DNA of 10,554 nucleotides from JAUWCW01 sp030609125 [NCBI: Candidatus Rokuibacteriota bacterium]. Lineage in GTDB: Bacteria > JAUVQV01. The position numbers and the translations under genes were made by a program. Position 1 is the first letter of the stretch, and the number at the start of each line of letters is the position of its first letter. The stretch is taken from the NCBI GenBank assembly GCA_030609125.1, contig JAUWCW010000041.1, forward strand, positions 1 through 10,554, in the 5' to 3' direction. Below are positions 1-6,279 of this stretch, piece by piece. The notes under the pieces were generated by a model. That model made no database searches, was not told where the DNA came from, and was given only the letters and a program-made list of their open reading frames with translations.

Positions 1-31
1 TGGCTCTCTTGGGACGATAGGTGACTGACAT
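1..31 (-). CDS. 5' end of a minus-strand gene, possibly ribosomal protein L34 (partial)
   Basis: Reading leftward from the ATG at 31 gives MSVTYRPKRA before the window ends. This lines up without gaps with the start of bL34 proteins, which typically read M-x-x-T-(F/Y)-x-P: T4, Y5 and P7 all fall in register, and R9 matches many members. A GGAG ribosome binding site lies at 42-45 on the minus strand, 10 nt from this ATG. A second ATG at 36 in another frame is 5 nt from the same site and would read MRCQSPIVPREP, which I do not recognise. A good minus-strand promoter lies upstream at 80-108, so a leftward gene is likely; its identity is tentative because only ten residues are visible. L34 is a small basic protein of the large ribosomal subunit, usually followed by rnpA. 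Confidence 0.35.
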   Translation of the reverse strand, partial: MSVTYRPKRA

Positions 32-79
32 CGCATTCTCACTCCGTTAGTTGTCGATAATGGGAACAACGAACGAACA

Positions 80-108
80 ATCTTATTTCCCGGAACCGGT
101 TTTGTCAA
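80..108 (-). promoter_or_regulatory. Minus-strand sigma-70 promoter for the leftward gene
   Basis: On the minus strand there is a perfect -35 TTGACA (103-108) and a -10 TAAGAT (80-85, 4 of 6 matches to TATAAT), with a 17-bp spacer. It lies in an AT-rich stretch, unlike the GC-rich genes around it. Transcription would start near 73 and leave a leader of about 40 nt before the putative rpmH start. Confidence 0.55.
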
Positions 109-116
109 GAATAATA

Positions 117-145
117 TTGACTTCTCGGTCCGTAAAAACTACAGT
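117..145 (+). promoter_or_regulatory. Sigma-70 promoter for the hisB operon
   Basis: TTGACT (117-122, 5 of 6 matches) and TACAGT (140-145, 4 of 6) are separated by 17 bp. The element sits 57 bp upstream of the hisB ATG. Its -35 box lies only 8 bp from the -35 box of the leftward promoter, so the two are back to back, and the -35 cores (GTCAA at 104-108, TTGAC at 117-121) form an inverted repeat. The predicted transcript would begin near 152 and carry the palindrome at 160-178. Confidence 0.5.
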
Positions 146-159
146 AACGCCGTGCTGCG

Positions 160-178
160 AGCCCGCCTCAGGCGGGCT
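160..178 (+). repeat. Perfect GC-rich palindrome in the hisB leader
   Basis: AGCCCGCCT and its exact reverse complement AGGCGGGCT flank a single C. As RNA this would fold as an 8-bp stem with a 3-nt loop. No T-run follows, so it is not a normal intrinsic terminator. It ends 23 nt before the hisB ATG and just upstream of its purine-rich ribosome binding region. It may be a leader hairpin that tunes translation, or one copy of a short dispersed palindromic repeat. Only one copy was noticed in this window. Confidence 0.6.
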
Positions 179-201
179 GCCGCGTGCATCCGGGGAAAAA
201 G

Positions 202-789
202 ATGACGAGAAAAGGCGAACGGTCCCGCGAGACGTCCGAGACACAGGTCAGGGTCGAAATAGACCTGGACGGAGACGGATCTTCGAGCATAAGCACGACG
301 GTCCCGTTTTTCGACCACATGCTGACCCTCATGGCGAAACACGGTTTTCTGACCGTGAGCATAGAGGCCCGGGGAGATACCGAGGTCGATCTCCACCACA
401 CCGTGGAGGATACGGGCATCACTCTCGGCGAGGCGCTCAACAGCGCCCTGGGAGACCGGTCCGGGATACGGCGCTACGGCCAGGCCACGGTTCCCATGGA
501 CGAGGCCCTGGCGACGGTCAACATCGACCTCTGCTCCCGGCCCTACCTTGTCTACAACGTGGAGGCGGCGCCGGGGAGGGACGGGGCCTTCGACATCGAC
601 CTGGCGGAGCAGTTCTTCCGGGCCCTGGTGAGCAGCCTGGCCGCGACGGTGCACCTGAACCTGCACTACGGCGCTAACCAGCACCACGTGCTGGAGGCCC
701 TTTTCAAGGCCTTCGGAAGGGCCCTGGCCGAGGCGGTCTCGCCGGATCCTCGCCTGAAGGGCGTTCTCTCCACGAAGGGAAGCCTCTGA
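202..789 (+). CDS. hisB: Imidazoleglycerol-phosphate dehydratase HisB (monofunctional)
   Basis: HisB dehydrates imidazole-glycerol phosphate to imidazole-acetol phosphate in histidine biosynthesis; it is a cytosolic Mn-dependent enzyme that forms 24-mers. The 195-residue product matches the usual length of the single-domain form; the N-terminal HAD phosphatase domain of enterobacterial HisB is absent. The family motifs are clear: PFFDHML near the N-terminus, the metal-binding HHxxED (H65, H66, E69, D70), and the second HHxxE (H161, H162, E165) followed by FKAFGRAL. I chose the ATG at 202, which has GGGGA five bases upstream and gives the family length; a GTG at 184 would add six residues and begin close to the leader palindrome. 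It is the first gene of a short operon, with hisIE starting 3 bp after its stop. Histidinol phosphatase must be encoded elsewhere. Confidence 0.95.
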   Translation: MTRKGERSRETSETQVRVEIDLDGDGSSSISTTVPFFDHMLTLMAKHGFLTVSIEARGDTEVDLHHTVEDTGITLGEALNSALGDRSGIRRYGQATVPMDEALATVNIDLCSRPYLVYNVEAAPGRDGAFDIDLAEQFFRALVSSLAATVHLNLHYGANQHHVLEALFKAFGRALAEAVSPDPRLKGVLSTKGSL

Positions 790-792
790 GTC

Positions 793-1455
793 GTGGGTGA
801 GCAGGTCCTGCCGGAGCTGAAATACGACGCCGCCGGGCTCATCCCCACAGTGGTGCAGGATTTCGACACCGGCGCGGTCCTCATGGTGGCCTGGATGAAC
901 CGGGAATCACTGAAGATGACCCTGGAGTCGGGGTACACCCATTTCTGGAGCCGCTCCCGGAAGAAGTTCTGGAAAAAAGGGGAGACATCCGGTCACCTGC
1001 AGAAGGTCCGCGAGATCAGGGCCGACTGCGACAGGGACACCCTGCTGGTCCAGGTCGAGCAGACCGGTCCCGCCTGCCACACCAACAGCTACAGCTGTTT
1101 TTTCGAGCTGCTGCAGCAGCGGGACGGCGAGGGCGCCGCCCGCCCGGAGATCCTGGAGGCGGTGCACCGTACGATCCTCGACCGCAAGAGCCGTCTCCCG
1201 GAAGGTTCCTACGTCGCCGGCCTCATGAAAGAGGGGCAGGAGAAGATCATCGGCAAGGTCATCGAGGAAGCCGGCGAGGTCGCCGAGGCGTCGAGAAATC
1301 AGGTCGGCGGCGAACTCGTCCGGGAGCTGGCGGATCTGTGGTTTCACACGCTGGTGCTCCTCGGGTGGCACGACGTCGCCCCGGCGGAGGTCTTCCGGGA
1401 GCTGGGCAGGCGCTACGGCAAGCCTGGCAAGGGATCGGAGCCCCGCCAGGAGTGA
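793..1455 (+). CDS. hisIE: Bifunctional phosphoribosyl-AMP cyclohydrolase / phosphoribosyl-ATP pyrophosphatase HisIE
   Basis: This protein performs the second and third steps of histidine biosynthesis: PR-ATP to PR-AMP (HisE domain) and ring opening of PR-AMP (HisI domain). The 220 residues divide into an N-terminal cyclohydrolase (about 1-115) and a C-terminal MazG-like pyrophosphatase (about 125-205). In HisI, C79, C95 and C102 keep the 16- and 7-residue spacing of the zinc ligands, and D78, D80 and D82 form the acidic metal motif. In HisE, EEAGE (158-162) and ELAD (178-181) are the metal-binding acidic motifs. It starts with GTG at 793, 3 bp after hisB, with the purine-rich end of hisB (GAAGGGAAG) as a likely ribosome binding site. 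The fused form is common in some bacteria and plants, while many lineages keep hisI and hisE separate. The absence of hisH, hisA and hisF between hisB and hisI is notable. Confidence 0.95.
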   Translation: MGEQVLPELKYDAAGLIPTVVQDFDTGAVLMVAWMNRESLKMTLESGYTHFWSRSRKKFWKKGETSGHLQKVREIRADCDRDTLLVQVEQTGPACHTNSYSCFFELLQQRDGEGAARPEILEAVHRTILDRKSRLPEGSYVAGLMKEGQEKIIGKVIEEAGEVAEASRNQVGGELVRELADLWFHTLVLLGWHDVAPAEVFRELGRRYGKPGKGSEPRQE

Positions 1456-2291
1456 GAAACCCCGACGGACCCTCACCGCCGGGCGGATCTTCGACGGGGG
1501 GACGGTTCGAGTTCGGCAGGAACTGGAAGGCCTTTCTCTCCACCGTTGACGAGGGCCGCATCGGGGAAGCCGAAGCCTCCCTCAGGGAAATGCTGGAATG
1601 CGCCGACCTGAGGGGAAAATCGTTCCTGGACGCAGGCTCGGGGAGCGGTCTTTTCAGTCTCGCTGCCAGGCGGCTCGGCGCCCGGGTTCGCTCTTTCGAC
1701 ATCGACCCGGAGTCGGTGGCCTGCACGGAAGAGCTCCGGGAGCGCTTCTTCGCCTCGGACAGCCGGTGGTCGATCGAAAAGGGATCGGTTCTGGACCGGG
1801 ACTACCTGAAATCTCTCGGGACCTTCGACGTCGTCTACTCCTGGGGCGTTCTACATCACACCGGTGACATGTGGCGGGCACTGGAGAGCATCAGCATTCC
1901 CGTCGCCGCCGGAGGGCAGCTCTTTGTCGCCATCTACAACGACCAGGGAGCGCTCTCGTCCCTCTGGAAAAGAGTCAAGGCGGCCTACTGCTCCGGGCGG
2001 CCGGGAAAGTGGGCAGTCAGTGCCGCCTTCATTCCCCTGCTGGCCCTGAAGAGCCTCGCCGCCGGAACCGTCAGGTACGGCAACCCCTTCGGACAGATGA
2101 AAAACTACCGGCAGGAGCGCGGCATGTCCCTCTACCACGACTGGATAGACTGGCTCGGCGGATATCCTTTCGAGGCAGCCCGTCCCGACGAGGTGCGGCG
2201 GTTCTGTGAGAAGGCCGGCTTTGAGCTGTCGAAGATGGTCACCACGAAAGGCTGGGGCTGCAACCAGTTCGTCTTCCGCAGGACCGGTTAG
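1452..2291 (+). CDS. Class I SAM-dependent methyltransferase, substrate unknown
   Basis: The 279-residue product is a Rossmann-fold methyltransferase. Motif I is LDAGSGSG (D60 to G66), the ribose-binding acidic region is FDIDPES (D83, D85), and [12 protein letters not shown] (from Y129, with H135 and H136) is the post-II region. The C-terminal [14 protein letters not shown] and WGCNQFVF segments are typical of a methyltransferase subfamily that I associate with surface-polysaccharide and other biosynthetic clusters; the substrate cannot be read from sequence. I chose GTG at 1452, which overlaps the hisIE stop in a GTGA junction, with GGAG at 1437-1440 in hisIE as a possible ribosome binding site. 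No other usable start lies before the conserved FGRNWKAFL segment; the same frame is open upstream to 1338, but that is inside hisIE. The overlap implies translational coupling to histidine genes. No signal peptide is apparent. Confidence 0.85.
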   Translation: MRNPDGPSPPGGSSTGGRFEFGRNWKAFLSTVDEGRIGEAEASLREMLECADLRGKSFLDAGSGSGLFSLAARRLGARVRSFDIDPESVACTEELRERFFASDSRWSIEKGSVLDRDYLKSLGTFDVVYSWGVLHHTGDMWRALESISIPVAAGGQLFVAIYNDQGALSSLWKRVKAAYCSGRPGKWAVSAAFIPLLALKSLAAGTVRYGNPFGQMKNYRQERGMSLYHDWIDWLGGYPFEAARPDEVRRFCEKAGFELSKMVTTKGWGCNQFVFRRTG

Positions 2292-2294
2292 AAC

Positions 2295-2322
2295 TTGATT
2301 TCCCCCCGCCCGCTATTATAAT
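2295..2322 (+). promoter_or_regulatory. Sigma-70 promoter for the yqeY-mutS2 operon
   Basis: TTGATT (2295-2300, 4 of 6) is followed after 16 bp by a perfect TATAAT (2317-2322). It begins 3 bp after the methyltransferase stop codon. A transcript would start near 2329 and carry a leader of about 110 nt before yqeY. I see no terminator hairpin between the methyltransferase stop and this promoter, so readthrough from the his operon is possible. Confidence 0.65.
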
Positions 2323-2363
2323 CGTCCTTTTCCGGGTCTCCTTTCCGAAGTCCGGAGGCGGGA

Positions 2364-2391
2364 GCACTGCGGGAAGCCCGGCGTCCGGTGC
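2364..2391 (+). promoter_or_regulatory. Bulged hairpin in the yqeY leader
   Basis: GCACTG (2364-2369) can pair with CGGTGC (2386-2391, one G-U pair), and inside it CGGG (2370-2373) pairs with CCCG (2377-2380) around an AAG loop. Bases 2381-2385 would be bulged. No T-run follows, so it is not a terminator. It does not match any riboswitch class I can recognise. The leader as a whole (2323-2437) encodes no convincing peptide, and the rpsU gene often found at this position in related operons is absent. Confidence 0.3.
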
Positions 2392-2437
2392 AGGAAGAAG
2401 GCGCCGGGGGTACTGAAGGAGAGAAGATAGGGGCGAC

Positions 2438-2902
2438 ATGGGTCTAAAAGAGAGGCTGCAAGACGGGCTCAGGGCAGCCCTCAAAGCCGGAAACAAGGAA
2501 GCAGTCCCCGTCTACAGGCTTACGCTTTCTGAAATCCTGTACGCCGAGAAGGAAAAGCGCCGCTCCCTGGAGGAGAAGGAAGTGGTGCAGCTTCTGCGCT
2601 CGGCCGTCAAGAAGAGGAAAGAGTCCATAGAGCTCTTTCAGCAGGGCGGCCGCACCGACCTGGTGGAGAAAGAAAAAACGGAAGTGCGCGTGCTGGAAGA
2701 GTTGCTTCCCGCGTCACTGTCAGCGGAGGAACTGGCTGCCCTGGTCGACGAGGCCGTACGCGAGACCGGCGCCTCGACACCGAAAGACCTGGGCACGGTC
2801 ATGAAGTGGATCGTTCCCCGTCTCGAAGGCCGGGCCGACGGCTCCGAAGTGAGCCGCCTGGTACGGGAAAAGCTCACCGCACCCAGGAGGAGAAACCGGT
2901 GA
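2438..2902 (+). CDS. yqeY: GatB/YqeY domain protein
   Basis: The 154-residue product matches the stand-alone YqeY family at its usual length of about 150. Recognisable features are the N-terminal MGLKERLQDGLRAALK helix, the LVEKEKTEVRVLEELLP segment, the conserved TGASTPKDLGTVMK segment and the GRADGSEVSRLV C-terminal motif. The fold resembles the tRNA-binding tail of the GatB subunit of the tRNA-dependent amidotransferase, so a role in tRNA or translation is presumed, but the biochemical function is not established. The ATG at 2438 is preceded by AGGGG (2429-2433) at 4 nt spacing. yqeY commonly precedes dnaG-rpoD type operons, often just after rpsU. The stop codon overlaps the start of the next gene in a GTGA junction. 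Confidence 0.93.
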   Translation: MGLKERLQDGLRAALKAGNKEAVPVYRLTLSEILYAEKEKRRSLEEKEVVQLLRSAVKKRKESIELFQQGGRTDLVEKEKTEVRVLEELLPASLSAEELAALVDEAVRETGASTPKDLGTVMKWIVPRLEGRADGSEVSRLVREKLTAPRRRNR

Positions 2903-3852
2903 AACTCGGAGATATCTACAAGCTGACCGTCCGCGCCGGGCAGGAGGCCGACCCGCGCGGCGAGGAGAGGCTGAAGAAAGTCCTTGCCGACACGCAGAAG
3001 GAGTACGACGACCTGAAGGAGAAGGACCGGGAGTTCTTTGACAGGGAGCGGCTGGTCCATCCCTACCACGACACCAGGATTGCCTACGGGTCTCCGGACA
3101 CGGAGGTCAAGAGCATCCTCGTCGGTGTCGACATGGAAGTGGGCGAGCTCGTCCTCGCCGACAGGCTTCGTGAAAAGCGCTCCCTGGACCTCGTTCTGAC
3201 CCACCACCCGGAGGGGAGGGCCCTGGCCCGCTTCTACGAAGTCATGTGGATGCAGGCCGACATCCTGCACTCCATGGGCGTTCCCATCACCGTTGCCGAG
3301 GGGATCCTGAAAGAGCGGGTGAAACAGGTTGCCAACCGCATTCTTCCCGTCAATCACACCCGCGCCTCCGACGCAGCGCGGCTGCTGGACCTTCCCTTTC
3401 TCTGCGTTCACACGCCCGCGGACAACATGGTCACCCGCCACCTGCAGCAGCTCTTCGACGAGAAGCAGCCCGACAAGGTGGGGGAGGTCATGGAGCTGCT
3501 CATGGACATTGCCGAGTACAGGCATTTTGCCGGACTCGGTGTCGGGCCGGAGGTTGTGGCGGGAGGCGAGAAGAACCGCTGCGGCAAGGTGATGGTGGAC
3601 ATGACGGGAGGCACGGAAGGCTCGAAGGAGGCCTTCGAGAAACTCGCCCGCACCGAGGTGGGCACCATCGTCGGCATGCACATGAGCGAGGACAACCTCA
3701 AGGAAGCGGAGAAGAACCACCTGAACGTCATAATCGCCGGCCACATCTCGAGCGACACCATCGGCATCAACCTCATCCTGGACGAGGTCGAGAAGGTCGA
3801 GCCGATGGAGATCATCGCCACCTCCGGTTTCGAGAGGATTCGCCGCGCCTGA
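2899..3852 (+). CDS. Divergent NIF3-family dinuclear metal-centre protein
   Basis: This 317-residue protein belongs to the NIF3/YbgI/YqfO superfamily of metal-binding hexameric proteins, often annotated as GTP cyclohydrolase 1 type 2 although the reaction is uncertain. Predicted metal ligands are visible: LTHHP (H102, H103), HTPAD (H171, D175) and GHISSD (H282, D286). Canonical members read H-x3-E at the last site, so D286 is a conservative change. The segment around TRIAYGSPDTEVKSILVGVD aligns with DNCGLQLGSPSRPVRGILVALD of the canonical paralog at the right end of the window. About 50 extra, charged residues precede this core. I chose GTG at 2899 because AGGAGG (2885-2890) lies 8 nt upstream and the junction with yqeY is GTGA; upstream extension would run inside yqeY. 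mutS2 begins 5 bp after its stop. Confidence 0.85.
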   Translation: MKLGDIYKLTVRAGQEADPRGEERLKKVLADTQKEYDDLKEKDREFFDRERLVHPYHDTRIAYGSPDTEVKSILVGVDMEVGELVLADRLREKRSLDLVLTHHPEGRALARFYEVMWMQADILHSMGVPITVAEGILKERVKQVANRILPVNHTRASDAARLLDLPFLCVHTPADNMVTRHLQQLFDEKQPDKVGEVMELLMDIAEYRHFAGLGVGPEVVAGGEKNRCGKVMVDMTGGTEGSKEAFEKLARTEVGTIVGMHMSEDNLKEAEKNHLNVIIAGHISSDTIGINLILDEVEKVEPMEIIATSGFERIRRA

Positions 3853-3857
3853 GCTCC

Positions 3858-6200
3858 GTGTCTTTTCCTGAAGACCACACGGTAAGACTCTTGGAGTTCG
3901 ACAAGGTCCTCGACCTTGTCCGTCTCCACGCCCCCAGCAGCCTCGGCCGAGAAGCCCTCGCCGACCGGGTCCCGAGCTTCGATCGCGGAGAGGTCCTGGC
4001 CTGGCAGCGCGAAACGTCCGAGATGCGCTCCCTGAGAGAGGAGGGAAAGGACCCGTCGTGGGGAGGTTCCCAGGACGTCTCTCCGGAGCTGGAGAGGCTG
4101 AGGGCGGAAGGGTCGTGGGTCGAGCCGCCGTCGCTCAGCCGGATCGCGGAGTTCGCCGAGGCGGCGGGCAGGGTGAAGAAGGTCATCGAATCATCGGCCC
4201 GATCGTGCCCCGGGCTGTACCTCATTGCCGGGCCGATGCCTCTGCTGGAGGACCTGGCGGCGGAGATCCGGCGCTGCGTCAACGGCGAAGGCGAGGTCGA
4301 CGACGCCGCCTCGGGGGAGCTGAGGAAGATCCGCCGGGGGCTGGAGCAGACGCGGCGCGATCTCATTTCGTCCCTGGAGCGATACTTCAGCAGGCCCGAG
4401 AGCGCCGGGGCCGTTCAGGAGCAGATTGTCACCCGGCGGGCGGAGCGCTACGTCATCCCCGTCAAGGCGGGCTCGAGAGGCGCTATCCGGGGCCTCGTCC
4501 ACGACCGGTCTGCCAGCGGTCAGACGCTCTACGTCGAACCGGAGAGCGTGGTGCAGAAGAACAACGCCCTCCGGGAACTCCTGACGGCGGAGCGGGATGA
4601 GGTCCTGCGGATACTGCGCCGTCTTGGATCCCTGGTGCGGGGCGAGAGTGAGAGCATCCGGGCGGCGACGGCAGGCATGGCGTCCCTGGAAGCGATCTGG
4701 GCCCGCGCGGTCTTCTGCGCCGAGGCGGACCTGACCGAGCCGGTGATCTTCGAGGACGAGGGGAGGATAGAGCTGGGCGCCGCGAGGCATCCTCTGCTCG
4801 ATCAGGCCGTGGGCGAAGGGGTGGTGCCGGTCGATTTCTCTCTCGGCGGCGACACGAGGACCCTTGTCCTGACCGGTCCCAACACCGGGGGCAAGACGGT
4901 CGCCCTCAAGACGGTAGGACTGCTCTGTCTCATGGCCCAGAGCGGTCTGCAGATACCGGCGTTGCCGGAGAGCGGCATGTCGTGCTTTTCCGGGATTCTT
5001 GCGGACATCGGCGATGAGCAGTCGATCCAGCAGAGCCTTTCCACCTTCTCGGGTCACATGAAGAACATCATCACCGTCCTCGAGCGCTCCGGGCCGGGCA
5101 CCCTCGCTCTGCTGGACGAGCTCGGCGCCGGCACGGACCCCTCGGAGGGGGCGGCCATCGGCATCGCCGTCCTCGAGGAGCTGCACTCCCGGGGCGGCCT
5201 CACCGCCGCCACCACCCACCACAACGCGGTGAAGGTCTTCGCCTCGGTGACCCCGGGGGTGGCCAACGCGTCGATGGAGTTCGACAGCGAAACCCTTCGC
5301 CCGACCTACCGCCTCGTGAAAGGAATACCGGGCAGGAGCCAGGCCTTTCACATTGCGGCCCGTCTCGGCCTGGACAAGGAGGTGCTGGAGAGGGCACGGA
5401 GGCACCGCAGTTCCGGCGAAGTGCGTCTCGATCGCCTCGTGGCCGACCTGGAAAGGGAGCGCTCCGGGTTGTCGGAGGAGAAGGCGCTCCTGGAGAAGGA
5501 AAGGGATCTGCTCCGGAAGCAAATGCAGAAGGAGCGGCAGCGCTGGGAGAAGAAGCGGGAGAAGATAGAAAAAGAAGGCCGCGGTGCGCTGCGAGAGGCG
5601 GAGCGGGAGCTGAGGAAGAGCAGGGAGAGGCTGAGAGAGGAAAAAAGCCGTTCTTCCGCGGAGGGGGTGCGGGCATCGATGCAGAAGGTGCAGGAGGTTC
5701 TCCGCCGGCACGCTCCCGCCCCGGAGGTTCCCGGACCGCCGGTGGAAGCTCCCGCCACAGGAGACCAGGTCTTTCTGCGAACGTTGAGGGCCTGGGGCAG
5801 GGTGGAGGATATGGAAAAGGGGAACGTGACGGTCATGGTGGACGGCAAGCGCTGCACGGTTCCCCTCGGGGAAATTGAAAAGAGCCGGAAGGCGACGGGT
5901 AAAGTTGAGCGCAGGACATCCTGGGGAACATACACGGTTGAGGTGCCGGCCATCAGATCGAGCGAGATCGACCTCCGGGGGCTGCGCGCCGAGGAGGCCC
6001 TGAACGATCTTGACCGGTTTATCGGCCACGCGCTTCTGAACGGTCTGCAGGAGATTTCCGTCATCCATGGCAAGGGCTCGGGCCGTCTCCAGGAGGCGGT
6101 GCGGGAATACCTCTCCGGCCATTCCCGGGTCGAGAACTTCGAGTTTGCTCCCTTGGAACAGGGTGGATCGGGGATGACCCGGGTCAGACTATCCGCATGA
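3858..6200 (+). CDS. mutS2: Endonuclease/ATPase MutS2 with C-terminal Smr domain
   Basis: The 780-residue product has full-length MutS2 architecture. An N-terminal core and clamp (1 to about 320) is followed by the ABC-type ATPase: Walker A GPNTGGKT (340-347), signature STFSG (395-399), Walker B LLDE (D420, E421) and the TTHHN switch (452-456). A long charged coiled coil (about 524-615) leads to a KOW-like region (about 634-675) and an Smr domain with DLRG (705-708) and HGKGSG (737-742). The mismatch-recognition domain of MutS is missing, as expected. Known MutS2 proteins suppress homologous recombination or split collided ribosomes; which applies here cannot be told. The GTG at 3858 follows the previous stop by 5 bp and gives the family-typical RLLEFDKVLDL start. 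Its ribosome binding site is weak, which suggests coupling. The same frame is open further upstream, but only inside the NIF3-like gene. Confidence 0.95.
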   Translation: MSFPEDHTVRLLEFDKVLDLVRLHAPSSLGREALADRVPSFDRGEVLAWQRETSEMRSLREEGKDPSWGGSQDVSPELERLRAEGSWVEPPSLSRIAEFAEAAGRVKKVIESSARSCPGLYLIAGPMPLLEDLAAEIRRCVNGEGEVDDAASGELRKIRRGLEQTRRDLISSLERYFSRPESAGAVQEQIVTRRAERYVIPVKAGSRGAIRGLVHDRSASGQTLYVEPESVVQKNNALRELLTAERDEVLRILRRLGSLVRGESESIRAATAGMASLEAIWARAVFCAEADLTEPVIFEDEGRIELGAARHPLLDQAVGEGVVPVDFSLGGDTRTLVLTGPNTGGKTVALKTVGLLCLMAQSGLQIPALPESGMSCFSGILADIGDEQSIQQSLSTFSGHMKNIITVLERSGPGTLALLDELGAGTDPSEGAAIGIAVLEELHSRGGLTAATTHHNAVKVFASVTPGVANASMEFDSETLRPTYRLVKGIPGRSQAFHIAARLGLDKEVLERARRHRSSGEVRLDRLVADLERERSGLSEEKALLEKERDLLRKQMQKERQRWEKKREKIEKEGRGALREAERELRKSRERLREEKSRSSAEGVRASMQKVQEVLRRHAPAPEVPGPPVEAPATGDQVFLRTLRAWGRVEDMEKGNVTVMVDGKRCTVPLGEIEKSRKATGKVERRTSWGTYTVEVPAIRSSEIDLRGLRAEEALNDLDRFIGHALLNGLQEISVIHGKGSGRLQEAVREYLSGHSRVENFEFAPLEQGGSGMTRVRLSA

Positions 6201-6215
6201 AAATCATCAAAAAGG

Positions 6216-6243
6216 TTGTTTTTTATTAATCTGAACCTATATT
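6216..6243 (+). promoter_or_regulatory. Candidate promoter for dnaG-rpoD
   Basis: TTGTTT (6216-6221, 3 of 6) and TATATT (6238-6243, 5 of 6) are separated by 16 bp. They lie in a conspicuous AT-rich patch (about 6198-6250) between GC-rich genes. The transcript would start near 6250 and carry a leader of about 30 nt. This would give dnaG-rpoD a promoter separate from the yqeY-mutS2 transcript; no terminator separates the two, so both inputs are possible. Confidence 0.45.
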
Positions 6244-6279
6244 TACCTCTGACATCCAGACAAGGAGCACGGTTCCGAT

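Noticed and set aside
51-677. A 208-codon frame overlapping the leader and hisB
   Set aside because: Out of frame with HisB, Arg/Gly/Pro-rich, no ribosome binding site and no family resemblance.
1338-1451. N-terminal extension of the methyltransferase into hisIE
   Set aside because: The added residues are Arg/Pro/Gly-rich shadow sequence; the GTGA junction at 1452 gives a better start.
3246-3857. Open frame extending mutS2 upstream by 204 codons
   Set aside because: It overlaps the NIF3-like gene and reads as low-complexity Arg/Gly/His-rich sequence. MutS2 family proteins start at the RLLEFDKVL region just after 3858.
4191-6122. A 643-codon open frame on the minus strand opposite mutS2
   Set aside because: Antisense frame kept open by GC-rich codon bias; the encoded sequence shows no recognisable domain, and the plus strand encodes intact MutS2.
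6209-6224. A-run and T-run after mutS2 as an intrinsic terminator
   Set aside because: The only stem is about five A-T pairs with no GC-rich core, too weak; the AT-rich patch is better explained as promoter DNA.
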